Positions 45,769 to 47,795 of a stretch of DNA of 47,795 bases are shown here, piece after piece. The position numbers were made by a program, and so were the translations under genes. Numbering within the stretch: the first letter of the stretch is position 1; each line of letters opens with the position of its first letter. The notes under the pieces were generated by a model. The model was given only the letters and a program-made list of their open reading frames with translations. It did no database searches and was not told the origin of the DNA. The stretch is from Trametes villosa. Taxonomy: Eukaryota > Basidiomycota > Agaricomycetes > Polyporales > Polyporaceae. The stretch lies in NCBI GenBank assembly GCA_002964805.2, contig PUDQ02000129.1, positions 1-47,795 of the forward strand. The letters are read 5' to 3'.

Positions 45769-47509
45769 GGCCGGGTAGGGCTGACACGTCAAGCCTGGGA
45801 ACGGGATCAGCCACTCAACTCACCCCACAGAACGTACTTCGAAGGCGACGAGGACATGAACGGCGACCTATCGCCCCCATCGCCCACCGGTGCGCTGTTC
45901 CCGCCCACTGCCCCGCAGTCAAGCGCCCCGACACGTCGCCGCCTGCCACCTGGCAAGCGCCTTTCGCAAGGCTACATCCCTCGTCCCCCGAACGCCTTCA
46001 TGCTCTTCCGCGCGAACTTCGTCCGCCAGAAGCACGTCCCCGGCTCCATCGAGACCAACCACGGATCGTTGTCGAAGATCATCGGTAAGGGTCCACTGTG
46101 ATAGCTTGAGCCCAGTTGCTAAGATCGTCGTGCGATCAGGGAACTGCTGGCGTGCTCTCCCTCTCGACGAGAAGAAGTACTGGGAAGTCGAGGCGAAGAA
46201 GGCCAAGGCGGCCCACAAGGAGCGCTACCCCCACTATCGCTTCCGGCCCGTGCATAACAAGAAGAAGAAGGCGGAGGCCGCAGCCGCAGCCGCTGACGAT
46301 GCCGCCGGTCTCGGAGATGGCAGCGCGAGACGCAAGGACAAGCTCCCCACCCTCCCCGCGGAGGAAGAGCGCTGCGAGGCCGTCGCCCAGTTCCTGCTCG
46401 AGGGCAAGAAGGGCGAGGAGCTTGCAGAGGCAGTGCGCCAGCTGGATATGGCGCGTGCAATGTCGCGCCCGGAAAGCGCCGCGTCCGGCGGCTTCTCGAT
46501 GAACCCCTGGCCGCAGCAGACCACCGCGCCCGCGTATCTGCAACGCCGGCCGTCATCAGTTCCCCCGCCATCGACGCTCTTCCACCCCGGACACCCCATC
46601 GCACTGCCCTCGGTGCCCTTCTTCGCCGCTCCCGCCCCGCAGATGGCGTTCCCCGGATCGAACCCTATGTTTAACCCGGCAGGGTTCGGTTTCGGCGCAA
46701 ACAGCGCGCACGGATCGCGCGCACCTTCGCCCGTAGGGAACATCGCGCGCAACCGCACGTTCCTCGGCCTGCGCCGCGCCTCGAGTGTTCAGCCGATCCC
46801 GTCCGAGCGCATGTGGGACAGCTACGACGCGTTCTCGTCACAGCAGCAGTACGGCGCGCCTGTGGCGAGCTGGGCTCTTCAACCGGACAACGAGCCGCTC
46901 CCGGAGGTCACGGACGCGAGCATCTTCCAGCCGGGCTGGACGAGTGCGTTCAAGGATGCGCCGGCCATCGACTACGGCTCGGTCGACCCGCACGCGGCGT
47001 CGTACAGCCCGCACGAGGGCGCGCACGCGCTCTCGCTCAACATCGGCCCGCTCGACAGCTTCGACTTCGCGTCCGCGTCTGGACCCTCGACCGCGACCGA
47101 CGGGTACTCGGCGAGCGCATACGAGTCGCTCGACCCCCACGCACCGTGGCCTGTGGTTGAGAGTGGACCCTCCAGCGCGTTCTCCGGTTCTCCCGCCCGC
47201 TCGGACGCGTCCCTCCCGCACAGCGCCGTCCCCTCCCAGGGCGCGGGCATCTGCGCGCCTCAACCTCAGCACCCGCAGCTTCAGTTCGATGCGTGGGTGG
47301 CCGAGCACGACGCCGCTCAGCAGCAGCCGATCGAGGGCACGCCCGTGCCTGCGGAAGCGGAGCAACAGTTCTCTGCGCTCGTGATGGAGCTCGAGAAGAG
47401 CTACCAGGGCGGCTACGACGTGTATGGCGAGGTCGACACGACGGAGTTCGACATGGCCATGGAGGCGGGCGCGGCCGACTACGGCTTCTGCGCCCCGCAG
47501 GAGTTCTGA
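45692..47509 (+). CDS. HMG-box transcription factor, copy 2 (altered N-terminus)
   Basis: Exon 1 (45692-45746) and exon 3 (46140-47509) correspond to copy 1. Between them, 45769-45835 differs from copy 1 by substitutions and several small deletions (net 61 bp), removing the normal intron-1 acceptor and the LTFAPNVTP motif. An in-frame protein is still possible if intron 1 ends at CAAG 45793 (exon 2 45794-46084, 571 aa). Another route uses the TAG at 45778 (a 32-nt intron, probably too short). Otherwise translation may begin at ATG 45856. Intron 2 is 8 bp shorter (46085-46139). The HMG box is unchanged. Exon 3 differs from copy 1 at about 15-20 sites, nearly all silent and mostly clustered at 47070-47290; one change replaces Pro by Ala near the C-terminus. 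This suggests that both copies were kept under purifying selection after they diverged. Confidence 0.8.
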
Positions 47510-47795
47510 GCTCGTCCGCGACGCTCGCTACCTGCATCTTTCTGTTATCATCCTCATCGCAAAACCACACATTGACTTTCACCCCTCATCTCTCTCATCT
47601 CTCTCCTCTCGGTCTCTCTGTAGCATTGTATACCTCTCGCCCCGCGCCGCGTCGCGGGTGCTAATACCTCCTCCACTGTAGCCATTATACGCGCTGTTCC
47701 CGTTCCCGCTCCGCTCTGTTCTATCTGCTGGCCCGACACCACTGTAGCATTACTCTCCTCTACTCGTACATAGCCTTGTCAATGATCTTCTATAG
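47510..47795. other. 3' region of HMG copy 2, to the window end
   Basis: This corresponds to 8579-8857 with scattered substitutions and one short duplication (CATCTCTCT) near 47590. No gene is seen. The window ends before it can be told whether the metallophosphoesterase remnant is repeated too. Confidence 0.7.

Noticed and set aside
1..47795. CRISPR arrays, rRNA genes or other prokaryotic features
   Set aside because: No regularly spaced repeats or rRNA-like sequence were seen, and the intron-rich genes show a eukaryote.

Overview
The window reads as a filamentous basidiomycete, most likely an Agaricomycete: GC-rich DNA, genes broken by many 45-65 nt introns with GT..AG ends and CTAAC/CTGAC-like branch points, and typical protein families (MATA-type HMG-box regulator, F-box/LRR-like protein, Plavaka-type transposase, TET/JBP-like dioxygenase, Ty1/copia element, glucan synthase fragment). 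The species cannot be named from the sequence.

Layout. Positions 1-8857 and 11442-47795 are two copies of one locus. Each holds a short block A (1-784; 11442-12225), a 6 kb GC-rich block B (781-6768; 39781-45768) and an HMG-box gene (6692-8578; 45692-47509). In copy 1, A and B touch. In copy 2 they are separated by 27,559 bp of extra DNA, so copy 1 is the empty site of that insertion. Between the copies (8858-11441) lies only a 5'-truncated metallophosphoesterase remnant and sequence without recognisable genes.

The extra DNA resolves into nested elements. A 1,665 bp non-autonomous element (38118-39782, TIR CATCAGCAAAA) sits at a duplicated AC. A 25.9 kb element (12228-38117, 14-bp TIR CATCAGCAAAATCC) inserted two bases inside it and duplicated CA. 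The large element carries, on the minus strand, an intact 14-exon Plavaka-type (KDZ-related) transposase of about 1,101 aa and an intact 6-exon TET/JBP-like Fe(II)/2-oxoglutarate dioxygenase of 581 aa. It also carries a decayed fragment of a 1,3-beta-glucan synthase (FKS) gene, an F-box-type gene (minus) and a divergent 680-aa gene of unknown function (plus). A full-length copia retrotransposon (24000-30368, LTRs matching throughout, TSD GCAGC, one intact 1,560-codon gag-pol frame) landed in the FKS fragment.

How it fits together (inference): the transposase would move elements with CATCAGCAAAA ends, including the small one. The dioxygenase beside it could oxidise 5-methylcytosine and thereby counter silencing of the element. 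The F-box and 680-aa genes look like maintained cargo, since every predicted splice keeps frame. The HMG-box copies differ almost only at synonymous sites, while the 6 kb block B shows no difference that I could find. The two copies may therefore be a very recent tandem duplication, or two nuclear haplotypes of a dikaryon joined in assembly.
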